Counted from the first letter of the stretch, positions 34,995-43,643 are shown. The stretch: DNA of 64,000 nt from Anaerolineae bacterium (GCA_030425205.1 JAUIAP010000022.1:43341-107340); one strand, 5' to 3'. The notes: generated by a model not told the origin, from the sequence alone. Translations and numbers: made by a program.

Positions 34995-36338
34995 TCAAGG
35001 GCTTTTTGAAAATTGCATCGAAATGGCTGATTCATTCTCTTGCGCAAACTTCGCATAGTCAATCGAGTTGACGAGATATGAAGCCCATAGCAGCCCCGCC
35101 GCAGAGAGGGCGAAGATGATCGCATAGGTGGTCGTAAAGGGGAAGAGGAAGCCAAGAACGTCGCGCAATGCGCTGCCTGAGAATGTGCCAGCACCCTTTG
35201 TAAGTAGAATACAAGCTGACCAAAGACCGAGATAGGCACCAGCGTTGCGTGTTGGCGACATGACCGCCATGAGGCTGAGACCGCCAAATGTGTAGAGGCC
35301 GAATCCGCCACCAAAAATTAGCAGTGAGGGGATGAGCAGGGGTTGATTTCGGCCGAAACTCCCCATTGCAAGCACGCCCATTCCAACCGCCATCGTCATC
35401 AAGCCTATTTGCGTCAACCGTCCCTGTGTTTCGGGGCGTTTCGTGCGCAACAACCGAAAGCAAACTAACAACACGATCACCGTTGCACCCCCCCAATAGC
35501 CTGTAAAGCGCGTTGTTACGCCGACAGGCAGTTCAAACACATCATCCCCAAATGGCTCAAGAATGTTGTCCTGCATCCATGCGGCAAACGTCGCAAGCCC
35601 CAGAAAGATAAAAAAGGCGCGAGTCGCACCATCTGCCCAAATAGATTGCAGGGTTGCGCGAAATGCGTGTGGTGGGGAAGGGGCGATCGGGTGGGGCGAT
35701 GAAGGTCGCTTGCTGGGTGTAAGCGTGCTGCGCTCGATGTTGACGATGGCAAACCACCAAAAGAATCCCGCAAACACCAGCGTGATAATGGTTAGTTGCC
35801 AAAAGGCGGCGAGTGAATAGGTTTCCATCGCCCTGCCAAAGCCGACGGCGACGATTGGGAAGAGTGCGATCAGTGTTGTTTCGACAACGGCGATGGCCAG
35901 TCCACGTTTTTCAGGTGGTGCAGATTCACGGACAAGGGCAAGAAAGACGCTGCCAGATGCAAGTTTGCCTGCGCCAAAGAGCAGAAATGCGAGCGTTGCG
36001 ATGAGCCAGCCCATCGTCGGGTCAGCATGTGTAAATCGGCCGATGCTGACCCCTAACAGCGGAAACGAGAACAGTACCAATCCGCGCCCTAACCAAATAT
36101 AGCTGACACGTCGTCGGCCGAAGAGCTTTAAGCGATCTGAGCGGTCGCCCACATAGAGGCTGATTGGCAGCAAAATATATTGCAAGACAAGCAGCAACCC
36201 GACAGGGGTGGCTGGCATCCCCAATTCACTAATCATAATGCGATTCCAGACGCTAGCGGTCAAGATCTCGCCCATTGCAGAGCCGATTTGGAATGTACTC
36301 AGACGCACGTTGCGCCAAATAGAATAGTTCGCTGCCAT
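34995..36338 (-). CDS. PucC/LhaA-like MFS protein
   Basis: The 447-residue protein has about 12 hydrophobic segments and belongs to the major facilitator superfamily. The N-terminal part ISELGMPATPVGLLLVLQYI, then YVGDRSDRLKLFGRRRVSYI, WLGRGLVL and SLMAVMSPTRNAGAYLGLWS in the second half resemble PucC (bacteriochlorophyll delivery, BCD family) proteins. PucC-like proteins in phototrophs help assemble light-harvesting complexes, but homologues also occur in non-phototrophs. No other photosynthesis gene is seen here, so that role is not claimed. A Pro/Ser-rich loop (about 215-235) joins the two halves. It lies downstream of a codirectional mscS gene. Confidence 0.65.
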   Translation of the reverse strand: MAANYSIWRNVRLSTFQIGSAMGEILTASVWNRIMISELGMPATPVGLLLVLQYILLPISLYVGDRSDRLKLFGRRRVSYIWLGRGLVLFSFPLLGVSIGRFTHADPTMGWLIATLAFLLFGAGKLASGSVFLALVRESAPPEKRGLAIAVVETTLIALFPIVAVGFGRAMETYSLAAFWQLTIITLVFAGFFWWFAIVNIERSTLTPSKRPSSPHPIAPSPPHAFRATLQSIWADGATRAFFIFLGLATFAAWMQDNILEPFGDDVFELPVGVTTRFTGYWGGATVIVLLVCFRLLRTKRPETQGRLTQIGLMTMAVGMGVLAMGSFGRNQPLLIPSLLIFGGGFGLYTFGGLSLMAVMSPTRNAGAYLGLWSACILLTKGAGTFSGSALRDVLGFLFPFTTTYAIIFALSAAGLLWASYLVNSIDYAKFAQENESAISMQFSKSP

Positions 36339-36425
36339 GTGAAAAAATGCACGAATGCTTAATTTTGGTTAGATTTGCCAAAGTTTACAGGAGCGAATGT
36401 TGAAACGGTAACTGATAGACCCTTT

Positions 36426-37421
36426 TTATTGCGCTTCGTATTTTTGCTCGGCCGAATTGCGCAATACGCCCGCGATACGCAGCGGTTTTGGATTGTTGCC
36501 GTTAGGATCGACCGGCCAACCCTCGCGTTGGCTTTCACGATTGCCATCTGTCTCTTCTGTCTGATCATGGAAAAGTAGAACTTGGGTTGGATATGGCATA
36601 TCGACGCCATTTTCGGTCAACTTTGCAGCGATGGCGCGTAGAACACGATCTTGGACGGCGACGACATTGCTACGTCGTGAATTTGTCCACCAACGAGCGC
36701 GGAGAACGATCGCCGAATCTGCGAGTTCCCACAGACGCACATCGGGGGCTGGATCAGTCAACACACCTTCTACACTTTGCATCGCTGCGACCATGATTTC
36801 ACTGGCTTGATCGACGTTGTCTCCATAGCCGATACCGACATCATATTGCGAACGGCGATTTTCATGCGCCGTGTTGACGAGGACAGAATCGGTAAAGAGA
36901 TCTGCATTTGGGATGATGACATCACGTCCATCGTAGGTATGAATGCGTGTCGAACGCAGACTAATCTGTTTAACCGTTCCCTCGTATCCGCCGACAACAA
37001 TCTGGTCTTCAAGACTAAATGGTTCTTGGATGAGCAGAATCAGACCGGCAAAAAAGTTTTGCAAAATGTCGCGGAATGCAAAACCGATCACAACTCCGGT
37101 CACGCCCAAAGAACCGATCAGCGTGGCGACGTTTACGCTTGGCACAATAATCGTCAACACCAAAAGGATGCCAAAGACAACGACCGCATAGCGGGCAATT
37201 CGGCCGAATGCGATCCCAGCCTGCTCAGAGATGCGATTGGTGCGCGAAAGATTCTGTACGAGTCGCTCCACCCGCCTAGAAATGGGAAAAACCAAGATTA
37301 GAACAACTAATCCCAAGAGGATTTGTGGGAGCATATCCACAAAATTGAAGAGAACTTCTTTAAATTGATCGATGATTGACAGCTCTTCAATCGGTGGTGT
37401 GTCTTGTTGGAAATTATTCAT
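36426..37421 (-). CDS. Small-conductance mechanosensitive channel (MscS family)
   Basis: MscS channels open under membrane tension and release solutes on osmotic downshock. The 331-residue protein has three N-terminal transmembrane segments. The pore-lining helix region is TLIGSLGVTGVVIGFAFRDI, then LQNFFAGLILLIQEPFSLED, and the beta domain QIVVGGYEGTVKQISLRSTR with YDGRDVIIPNADLF. AAGGAACGT precedes the ATG. The C-terminus adds about 40 charged residues. It is one of two MscS genes in the window, and they are not close in sequence. Confidence 0.94.
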   Translation of the reverse strand: MNNFQQDTPPIEELSIIDQFKEVLFNFVDMLPQILLGLVVLILVFPISRRVERLVQNLSRTNRISEQAGIAFGRIARYAVVVFGILLVLTIIVPSVNVATLIGSLGVTGVVIGFAFRDILQNFFAGLILLIQEPFSLEDQIVVGGYEGTVKQISLRSTRIHTYDGRDVIIPNADLFTDSVLVNTAHENRRSQYDVGIGYGDNVDQASEIMVAAMQSVEGVLTDPAPDVRLWELADSAIVLRARWWTNSRRSNVVAVQDRVLRAIAAKLTENGVDMPYPTQVLLFHDQTEETDGNRESQREGWPVDPNGNNPKPLRIAGVLRNSAEQKYEAQ

Positions 37422-37583
37422 ACGTTCCTTTTCTAAATCAAAAATAGATAATTGACGTTGTATTCAATTATTGGAACGTAGCATTTGGGCAATAGAGGAA
37501 CGCAAAAATGGGGGTATAACGAGGGTTACAAAGAAAACAGCGATTCGATTGGTGTAATTCTTGGCTATTTTCAGGAGAGAGAA

Positions 37584-37608
37584 GGTCGCGCTCAAGTCAT
37601 GCGCGACC
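37584..37608 (-). terminator. Hairpin downstream of dgt
   Basis: GGTCGCGC and GCGCGACC form an 8-bp perfect stem with a 9-base loop, 11 bases after the dgt stop on the minus strand, and the arms extend as GAGAG/CTCTC. No strong T-run follows, so terminator function is tentative. Confidence 0.55.
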
Positions 37609-37618
37609 TCTCAACAGT

Positions 37619-38770
37619 TTACGCATTCGTGTAGGGGTCAAACAACTTCTGCCATTCATCAAGCGCATAGCGGTCGGTCATACCTGCGAGATAGTCGGCG
37701 ATAACGCGCTGTTGGCTGCGTTCACCGATCAGGTTGAACGTTTCGGGGGGCAACATCGTTGGCTGGGCGTTGTAGACGTTGAATAGATCGGTCAAAAAAC
37801 GTTCTGCCTTATGCTGCATTCGCACAAGCCGATAGTGCATGTACATGCAGTTGTAGAGGAATTTTTTGAGCTCATCGACCTGTGGTGCCAGTTCAGCCGA
37901 ATATCCGACGACGTTTTCGTGATGCTGTTGCACTTTTTCGGCCGAATCCAACCCCGCCGCCTCAATCCGCTGATTGGTTGCGTTTAACACATCTGTCACA
38001 GTCAATCCAATCAACTCCCGCACCAACGCTCGGCGCGTTAACTGCCCGAATTTGCCACGCTCCCAGCCGATCTGCTCATGCAATCGGTTGATGATGGCGA
38101 GGTCTTCCAATGCCTCAATCGGGAATAGTCCCGCGCCCAAACCATCCTCCAAATCGGCCGCATTGTACGCCATCTCATCGGCCAAATTTGCGATCTGCGC
38201 TTCTACCGATGCTCGTTTTTCGGGGTCATAGTTCTTCGCATCGCTTTTGTCATACGCGGTTTCATGTTTGATCATGCCCTCTCGCGTCTCATAGGTCAGA
38301 TTGAGGCCGCTAAATCCTTCATAGCGATCCTCCAGCTTAGTCACGACCCGATAACTCTGGGTATTGTGATTAAAGCCGCCATAGCCTTGCATGAGGCGGT
38401 TGAGTGCATGTTCGCCTGCATGACCAAAGGGGGAGTGTCCTAAATCGTGTGCGAGACAGATGGCTTCGGTCAACGCCTCATTGCATCCCAGCCCACGTGC
38501 CAATGTGCGCCCCAACTGTGCGACTTCTAGCGTGTGCGTGAGGCGATTGCGGTAGTGGTCGCCCTCAAAAAAGACAAAGACCTGCGTTTTATATTCGAGC
38601 CGACGAAAGGCGGTTGTGTGAATAATGCGGTCGCGGTCGCGCTGAAAGGCGGTGCGATTAGCAGATTCTGGTTCAGGGTAGTGTCGGCCGCGTGATTCGG
38701 CCGATTTTAGCGCATAGGGTGCTAAAAATTGGGATTCTCGTTGCTCAAGTTCTTTGCGGCCAACAATCAT
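37619..38770 (-). CDS. dgt: Deoxyguanosinetriphosphate triphosphohydrolase-like HD protein
   Basis: Dgt-type enzymes hydrolyse dNTPs to nucleoside and tripolyphosphate, controlling dNTP pools. The 383-residue protein starts near YALKSAESRGRHYPEPESAN, with R-D-R-D-R-I-I-H-T-T-A-F-R-R-L (residues 45-60). The HD metal site is visible as RLTHTLEVAQLGRTLAR, AICLAHDLGHSPFGHAGEHA and LADEMAYNAADLEDGL. The C-terminal part matches the shorter (dGTPase type 2) class. Residues from 300 on, with QQRVIADYLAGMTDRYAL, are also typical. It probably acts as a house-cleaning enzyme; whether it is specific for dGTP is not known. Confidence 0.92.
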   Translation of the reverse strand: MIVGRKELEQRESQFLAPYALKSAESRGRHYPEPESANRTAFQRDRDRIIHTTAFRRLEYKTQVFVFFEGDHYRNRLTHTLEVAQLGRTLARGLGCNEALTEAICLAHDLGHSPFGHAGEHALNRLMQGYGGFNHNTQSYRVVTKLEDRYEGFSGLNLTYETREGMIKHETAYDKSDAKNYDPEKRASVEAQIANLADEMAYNAADLEDGLGAGLFPIEALEDLAIINRLHEQIGWERGKFGQLTRRALVRELIGLTVTDVLNATNQRIEAAGLDSAEKVQQHHENVVGYSAELAPQVDELKKFLYNCMYMHYRLVRMQHKAERFLTDLFNVYNAQPTMLPPETFNLIGERSQQRVIADYLAGMTDRYALDEWQKLFDPYTNA

Positions 38771-38828
38771 AGTATCTCACTCATCCACTCTGACAGAGAT
38801 TCATCAGCAGGTGGAACTAACAGGCTAA

Positions 38829-38856
38829 TTGAAGCGTTTATCCGCCATGCTATAAT
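38829..38856 (+). promoter_or_regulatory. Promoter of the LysM gene
   Basis: -35 TTGAAG (38829-38834), 16-base spacer, consensus -10 TATAAT (38851-38856). The start of transcription near 38863 leaves a leader of about 40 bases before the ATG at 38903. Confidence 0.65.
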
Positions 38857-38902
38857 GATAACCGAGATAATCGCAGTGGGTGGTTTGTAAGAGGATATAT
38901 TT

Positions 38903-39619
38903 ATGAATAAGCTTGGCAGAGGATTTGTTGCAATTTTAATTGCGTTGATCATCGTTGCAGGTGTTTGGATTTTTTTCCAGATGCGCAGTGGGAATCCCGA
39001 CGAGGCCACAGTAGAGGTTGTTGAACCGAACGTCGTTGATGCGGATGAGTTACCGCAAAGCCAGACCGTGCGTGTCGCGAACTATGAGGTCCAGATCAAT
39101 CCTGATCCCCGACAGGTCACCGTTCTCGCCCCCTCGCAAACACAGCAGTCAGTTGTGACGCCACTCCCTGCCGTCACCGACACCCCCAATTTTACCGTTG
39201 CAACGCAAACGCCCATCCCTGTGCCAACGGCTGAGCCGACGGCCAATAATAATACTGTCATCATTCCGACGACAACGTCCAACCTGCCCAGCCGCAACAA
39301 TATCGCATTTGTGAGCCACACCGTTTCGCAGGGTGAGACGCTCTATGGCATTGCGTCCCGTTATGGGAGTTCTGTTTCGTTGATGGCCGAATATAGCATC
39401 GCGCAAGATCATCTGTATGCGGGCAACGTGATCAACGTGCCTGTCGCTGCGTCCAATGCATGTACTACAGGTCAGCGCACACATATCGTTTTAGAGGGTG
39501 AGAATGTCTTTCGTATCGCCATTCGCTATGGCACAACGAGAGAAGCGATCCGCGCTGCCAATCCCGTCATTAACGATAGCTATTTAATCTATGCAGGAGA
39601 TGTGATCTGCATCCCATAA
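38903..39619 (+). CDS. Membrane-anchored LysM domain protein
   Basis: The 238-residue protein has one N-terminal transmembrane helix (GFVAILIALIIVAGVWIFFQ), a Thr/Pro-rich linker (about 70-120) and two LysM motifs. The first is VSHTVSQGETLYGIASRYGS, then AGNVINVPV. The second is HIVLEGENVFRIAIRYGTTR, with IYAGDVICIP. LysM binds peptidoglycan-type N-acetylglucosamine. The gene has its own promoter and precedes the ribosomal protein L34 gene by 125 bp. Confidence 0.85.
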   Translation: MNKLGRGFVAILIALIIVAGVWIFFQMRSGNPDEATVEVVEPNVVDADELPQSQTVRVANYEVQINPDPRQVTVLAPSQTQQSVVTPLPAVTDTPNFTVATQTPIPVPTAEPTANNNTVIIPTTTSNLPSRNNIAFVSHTVSQGETLYGIASRYGSSVSLMAEYSIAQDHLYAGNVINVPVAASNACTTGQRTHIVLEGENVFRIAIRYGTTREAIRAANPVINDSYLIYAGDVICIP

Positions 39620-39648
39620 TTGCGGGGTTCGGCCGATTTTGCTATCAT
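39620..39648 (+). promoter_or_regulatory. Possible rpmH promoter containing a TCGGCCGA copy in its spacer
   Basis: TTGCGG (39620-39625), a 17-base spacer that includes TCGGCCGA, and TATCAT (39643-39648). The -35 is weak, the -10 good. The transcript would reach rpmH after a hairpin with T-run (39701-39730). Confidence 0.45.
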
Positions 39649-39700
39649 TGTGGGTCGGTCAATGGGGTCGGAATCCCCAAAATTAAAACGACAATTTTCG

Positions 39701-39730
39701 AAAACAGGGCTTTTGAGCCTTGTTTTTTTT
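39701..39730 (+). terminator. Hairpin with T-run before rpmH (terminator or attenuator)
   Basis: AAAACAGGGCT and AGCCTTGTTTT pair over 11 bp (one G-U) with a 4-base loop, followed by eight T. It could end the LysM transcript, or act as an attenuator in the leader of rpmH, whose ATG begins 15 bases further on. Confidence 0.65.
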
Positions 39731-39744
39731 GAGAGGCTATCGAA

Positions 39745-39978
39745 ATGAGTACAAAGCAAACCTACCAACCAAAAATTCGCCGCCGTATGCGCGTGCACGG
39801 TTTCCGCCAGCGGATGCAGACAAAAAATGGTCGTCGTGTTTTGAAGAACAAACGCCGTAAAGGTCGTGCCGAGTTGGGCGTGAAAATGAACAATCACGTA
39901 AAACGTATTAACTGGAACGCCAGTTCAGCCACCTCTTATCGTGGGTTGAAGCGTGGTGGAGCAAAGAACCTGAGATAA
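39745..39978 (+). CDS. rpmH: Large ribosomal subunit protein bL34, with C-terminal extension
   Basis: bL34 is a small basic protein of the 50S subunit. The first 45 residues (KQTYQPKIRRRMRVHGFRQR, MQTKNGRRVLKNKRRKGRAE) are a clear match. Most bL34 proteins end there, at about 44-50 residues. This frame continues for another 35 residues (GVKMNNHVKRINWNASSATS, YRGLKRGGAKNLR), still basic, without any known domain. No frameshift was obvious. The gene begins the rnpA-yidD-yidC-jag cluster usual near bacterial replication origins. Confidence 0.93.
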   Translation: MSTKQTYQPKIRRRMRVHGFRQRMQTKNGRRVLKNKRRKGRAELGVKMNNHVKRINWNASSATSYRGLKRGGAKNLR

Positions 39979-39982
39979 AGAC

Positions 39983-40375
39983 GTGTTGCAAAGTCGCTAT
40001 CGCTTGCATCGTAGCGCGGAAATTCAAGAGACACGGCGACGTGGGCGGGTGGTCAAACATCCGCTTTTGGTGTTGGTCTATCGGCCGAATCACCTACTCG
40101 TCAGCCGTTTCTGTTTTTCTGCCAGCAAGCGAACGGGCAACGCGGTCGAACGCAATCGTGCCAAACGGCTCTTGCGTGAGGCAATACGCCTCAACCTGAC
40201 GGGGATTGCTGGCGGCTGGGATTTTGTTATCAACGCACGTCGTGCATCGGTAACTGCTGATTTCGCCGCCGTCGAAGTAGCCGTATTACATCTATTAGAG
40301 AAAGCTGGGGTTTTGCAACGCGGTCAGAAAAGCAGCGTATCAGTAAGTAATATGACAGTCAATGGTGGACAGTAA
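39983..40375 (+). CDS. rnpA: Ribonuclease P protein component
   Basis: RnpA binds the RNase P RNA and helps cut 5' leaders off precursor tRNAs. The 130-residue protein (GTG start, 4 bp after rpmH) has LVSRFCFSASKRTGNAVERN and RAKRLLREAIRLNL, which includes the family RNR motif. Then GGWDFVINARRASVTADFAA is followed by a C-terminal tail of about 25 residues. Location between rpmH and yidD is the common bacterial order. Confidence 0.95.
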   Translation: MLQSRYRLHRSAEIQETRRRGRVVKHPLLVLVYRPNHLLVSRFCFSASKRTGNAVERNRAKRLLREAIRLNLTGIAGGWDFVINARRASVTADFAAVEVAVLHLLEKAGVLQRGQKSSVSVSNMTVNGGQ

Positions 40376-40420
40376 GCAGTCTGTTTATGCATTGCTGTTT
40401 ACTGCATTCTGAAACATACG

Positions 40421-40630
40421 ATGAAACACCTCGCACTACTCCTTATACGGCTCTATCAAAACACACTCTCCCGCGTCTTGCCGCCGTCGTGTCGATTCAC
40501 ACCGACATGTTCACATTACGGGTATGAGGCAATCGAAAAATTTGGATTTATCAAGGGTGGTTGGATGACGGTTAAGCGTATTAGTCGCTGTCACCCCTTC
40601 AACTCCGGTGGGTATGATCCCGTCCCTTGA
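40421..40630 (+). CDS. yidD: Membrane protein insertion efficiency factor YidD
   Basis: A 69-residue protein, typical for YidD. It begins with an amphipathic helix (LALLLIRLYQNTLSRVLPP) and has the diagnostic CRFTPTCSHYGYEAIEKFG, then KGGWMTVKRISRCHPFNSGG and YDPVP at the end. YidD helps YidC insert inner-membrane proteins. The last codons overlap the start of the propeller gene (TGATG). Confidence 0.96.
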   Translation: MKHLALLLIRLYQNTLSRVLPPSCRFTPTCSHYGYEAIEKFGFIKGGWMTVKRISRCHPFNSGGYDPVP

Positions 40631-41811
40631 TGGAGGTTTGGGTGGTTGTAAATCAACGACGGTCGAAATTTCGGCCGAAATTTCTCTTCCTTGCGCTGTT
40701 GGCATTGCTATTGATTGGCTGTGCGGATAGTTTGACAGGGACAAACAACAACTGGCCGGGCTTAAGCACGGCTGAAAATGTCGTCTATATGGCATACGGC
40801 AACAATATCGTTGCCGTCGATGCAACGGACGAACGCGAGTTATGGCGTTACCCAGAAGGGAACTCCGCCGCACCGCTCTTAGCCCCACCAACGGCTGATG
40901 GAGACCGTGTCTATGTCGCCGATTATGGCGCGTCACAAGGTTTCTTGTCACCCGGCGTCATAGCGGGTGTTTCTGCGTTAGACGCGACAAACATCAATGG
41001 CGGCATCGCCACGCGAGTTTGGCACAATGAGCGCGTCGCGACCGATCGGATCGTGGCTGCCCCGCTAGCCGTCGATGGATACGTCTTTGTTGGAACGTCC
41101 GACAATCGAGTGGTTGCACTCGATGAAAGCGATGGCGCGGAACTTTGGAGCCAAGAGCTTGGGCATGGTGTCTGGGGGCAACCTGCCTATGTCGACGGAT
41201 TATTGATCGTTGGATCGCTCGATAAGGCCGTGCACGCATTTGATGCTGCGACCGGTGACATTCGCTGGACAAAGCCCGTTGGGGGTGCGATTGCCTCTAG
41301 CCCACTTGTCATCGAAGATCGCATCTACATAACAGGTTTTGACGCACAACTCCACGCCTTTGACTTAGATGGCAACGATTTGTGGCAGGTGGATGCGACA
41401 GATTGGATTTGGAACGCACCTGCCTATGATGATGGTCGGTTATTCTTTGGTGATGTAAAGGGCCATGTCTACGCAGTTGATGCGACGGACGGCACGATAC
41501 TCTGGGAAACGACGGTGTCGGGATCAGTTGAAGCTGGTGTTGCAGCGGCAGACGGAGTGGTCTTTATCTCATCTGTTATCGGCGTTGCCACGGATGATGA
41601 GCAGACGGGTGAACTATTGGCCGTTTCGGCCGAAACTGGCGACCAACTGTGGCGCAAAGAGCTAAGTACGCCTATCTTTACTTCTCCTGTTATTGCGGGC
41701 GATCGTTTGGTCGTTCTGTTTAGCAATTCGGCCGATAATCCTGTTGAACTGCGCTTTTACGATCTGGCTACGGGCAGTGAATCGGGACTGTTTGTTCCGG
41801 CTGACAGCTAA
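40630..41811 (+). CDS. Lipoprotein with PQQ-type (BamB-like) beta-propeller
   Basis: About 393 residues. The N-terminus has a long basic segment, then a hydrophobic core ending in LLLIGC, a lipobox. The rest repeats units like VYMAYGNNIVAVDATDEREL, then VAAPLAVDGYVFVGTSDNRV and VALDESDGAELW, the PQQ-like propeller of BamB and related proteins. In the canonical order yidD is followed by yidC, so this gene is an insertion between them. By analogy with BamB a role in protein or envelope assembly is thinkable, but there is no proof. The start may lie at 40630 (TGATG overlap) or at a nearby GTG. Confidence 0.83.
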   Translation: MEVWVVVNQRRSKFRPKFLFLALLALLLIGCADSLTGTNNNWPGLSTAENVVYMAYGNNIVAVDATDERELWRYPEGNSAAPLLAPPTADGDRVYVADYGASQGFLSPGVIAGVSALDATNINGGIATRVWHNERVATDRIVAAPLAVDGYVFVGTSDNRVVALDESDGAELWSQELGHGVWGQPAYVDGLLIVGSLDKAVHAFDAATGDIRWTKPVGGAIASSPLVIEDRIYITGFDAQLHAFDLDGNDLWQVDATDWIWNAPAYDDGRLFFGDVKGHVYAVDATDGTILWETTVSGSVEAGVAAADGVVFISSVIGVATDDEQTGELLAVSAETGDQLWRKELSTPIFTSPVIAGDRLVVLFSNSADNPVELRFYDLATGSESGLFVPADS

Positions 41812-41821
41812 AACATAAATT

Positions 41822-42715
41822 ATGTGGAATTTCATCTGGCAAAGTGGCATCGTCAACCCAATGACCAACCTCCTGTTGGTCTTGTACGATCTGCTTTTCA
41901 ACAACTTCTTTCTTGCACTGGTCGTCTTTACAGCATTGACGCGCTTGATCATGTTGCCGCTTAGTATTCGCCAACAGCGGTCTATGGCACGCACACAGGA
42001 GATGCAGCCGCAGATTCAGGCGATCCAAAAGAAATATCGTAGCGACCCAGCCAAAATGCAGGAGGAGTTCCAAAAAATTGGGTACAATCCTACGGAAAGT
42101 CTGACTGGCTGTTTGCCGCTTGTGATTCAGATGCCGATCTTTTTTGGGCTCTATCGCGCCATCAACTTTGTCTTGGCAACCACACCCCAATCACTCTATC
42201 AGCTTTCTGAACGAGCGTATGACGCGGTCAACCTGACAAATTTGCTGCCAATTGATAACTCATTTGCCTGGCTCAACTTGGCGCAACCCGATCCGCTTTT
42301 CATTCTGCCAATTTTGGTCGGTGGCTCGATGTATTTGCAACAAAAGCTGATCACGCCGCAAAAGAAAGATGATGGCAAGAAGAAGAAGGACAACGATCAA
42401 CCCGATCCGACGGCACAAGTGCAACAGTCGATGCAAGTGACGATGCCGCTCATGTTTGGCTTTTTTGCGCTAAACTTCCCAGCGGGTCTTTCGATTTACT
42501 TCGTGATCTCAAATCTAATCGGGATTGCACAGGGGCTATTTCTCAAGCGCACAAAAGAGGCTGATGCCAAAAAGAATGGGTCGGCACGAAAGCCAAAGCC
42601 GGTGCGGACAGAAGAGCCAGATTTGTTCCAAAAGTCGATTACGAGCGATAATACGGCAACGGCAAGTGAAAACGGTTCGGCAAAGAAGAAGAGTAAAAAG
42701 AAGAAAAAGAAGTAG
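41822..42715 (+). CDS. yidC: Membrane protein insertase YidC/Oxa1/Alb3
   Basis: YidC inserts and folds inner-membrane proteins. The 297-residue form lacks the large periplasmic domain of proteobacterial YidC, as in Gram-positive and Chloroflexota proteins. It has FFLALVVFTALTRLIMLPLS, the positively charged region QQRSMARTQEMQPQIQAIQK, GCLPLVIQMPIFFGLYRAIN and FALNFPAGLSIYFVISNLIG. The C-terminal tail is strongly basic (KKKSKKKKKK), as in YidC proteins that bind ribosomes. It lies between the propeller gene and jag. Confidence 0.95.
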   Translation: MWNFIWQSGIVNPMTNLLLVLYDLLFNNFFLALVVFTALTRLIMLPLSIRQQRSMARTQEMQPQIQAIQKKYRSDPAKMQEEFQKIGYNPTESLTGCLPLVIQMPIFFGLYRAINFVLATTPQSLYQLSERAYDAVNLTNLLPIDNSFAWLNLAQPDPLFILPILVGGSMYLQQKLITPQKKDDGKKKKDNDQPDPTAQVQQSMQVTMPLMFGFFALNFPAGLSIYFVISNLIGIAQGLFLKRTKEADAKKNGSARKPKPVRTEEPDLFQKSITSDNTATASENGSAKKKSKKKKKK

Positions 42716-42736
42716 GTTAGTTTCGGGGAGAGAATT

Positions 42737-43612
42737 ATGTTAGAGAAAGTACAAGTGACCGGCGAAACAATTGAAGAGGCGATTCAAGCTGGTTTAAATC
42801 AGCTGGGCGTTGCTCGCACAGATGTTGCAATTGATGTCATCGATGAGGGGAGTCGTGGCGTTCTAGGCATTGGAAAGCGGGATGCAATCGTTGAACTCAG
42901 CGTCCTCGATGGAACAGAAGTTGTTCCAGAACCGACGCCCGCACCAAAGAAAGCCCCCGTTGTAGCAAAAAAGCCAGCCGTAACAGAGGGGGATGATGAT
43001 GGTCTGCTGATCGAGCCAGAACTCGAACGAGAGGCCGAAATCGCACTCGATATCGTAACGACAATGATGGACATGATGGGAATGGACGTCAACGTTAAGG
43101 CGGAAATCTCCGAGAAAGACGATCTCAACATCAGAGTTGTCACGGTTAATGTTGATGGGCCAGATGAATCATTGTTGATCGGCGAAGACGGTCAAATTCT
43201 CAATGCGCTGCAATTTATTGCACGCTCGATGGCAAGCCAGCAAATTCAAGATCGTACCAGCTTTGTGATCGACATCGCGGGTTTTCGTGAGCGTCGCACC
43301 GCTGAGCTAGTCGATTTGGCAAACCAGACGGCGAGTAAGGTGGTGGAGTTTAATCGGCCGATTTCCCTCGACCCAATGCCACCACACGAACGCCGCATTA
43401 TCCACATGACGTTACGCGAACACCCCGAAGTGAAAACAGAGAGCAAGGGAGATGGTGACCGTCGCCGTGTCCGCGTGATGCCTGAAGGGTGGGTAGACCG
43501 CCATTTACGCGAAGAGCGACGCAGCGGTGGCTATCGAGGCGGCGGTGGTGGTTATCGCGGCCGACAAGGTGGTAATCGTGGCTATGGCGGCAGTCGTCGC
43601 TATAACGACTAA
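42737..43612 (+). CDS. khpB: RNA-binding protein Jag/KhpB (Jag-N, KH, R3H)
   Basis: KhpB/Jag is an RNA chaperone tied to cell elongation. The 291-residue protein has an N-terminal Jag domain (KVQVTGETIEEAIQAGLNQL, RGVLGIGKRDA), a KH-type domain around 120-195 (DESLLIGEDGQILNALQFIA), and an R3H-like segment (SLDPMPPHERRIIHMTLREH, with the Arg and His). A Gly/Arg-rich tail (YRGGGGGYRGRQGGNRGYGG) follows, resembling RGG boxes and unusual for Jag. GGGGAGAGAATT before the ATG is a good ribosome-binding site. A terminator follows. Confidence 0.93.
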   Translation: MLEKVQVTGETIEEAIQAGLNQLGVARTDVAIDVIDEGSRGVLGIGKRDAIVELSVLDGTEVVPEPTPAPKKAPVVAKKPAVTEGDDDGLLIEPELEREAEIALDIVTTMMDMMGMDVNVKAEISEKDDLNIRVVTVNVDGPDESLLIGEDGQILNALQFIARSMASQQIQDRTSFVIDIAGFRERRTAELVDLANQTASKVVEFNRPISLDPMPPHERRIIHMTLREHPEVKTESKGDGDRRRVRVMPEGWVDRHLREERRSGGYRGGGGGYRGRQGGNRGYGGSRRYND

Positions 43613-43619
43613 AAATTAC

Positions 43620-43643
43620 GCGAGGTTTTGCCTCGCTTTTTTT
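43620..43643 (+). terminator. Intrinsic terminator after khpB
   Basis: GCGAGG and CCTCGC form a 6-bp stem, loop TTTTG, with seven T directly after. It ends the rpmH-to-khpB transcript. Confidence 0.88.

Noticed and set aside
39600..40700. Replication origin near rpmH-rnpA
   Set aside because: The gene order is typical of origin regions, but no dnaA gene and no cluster of DnaA boxes was seen in the window.
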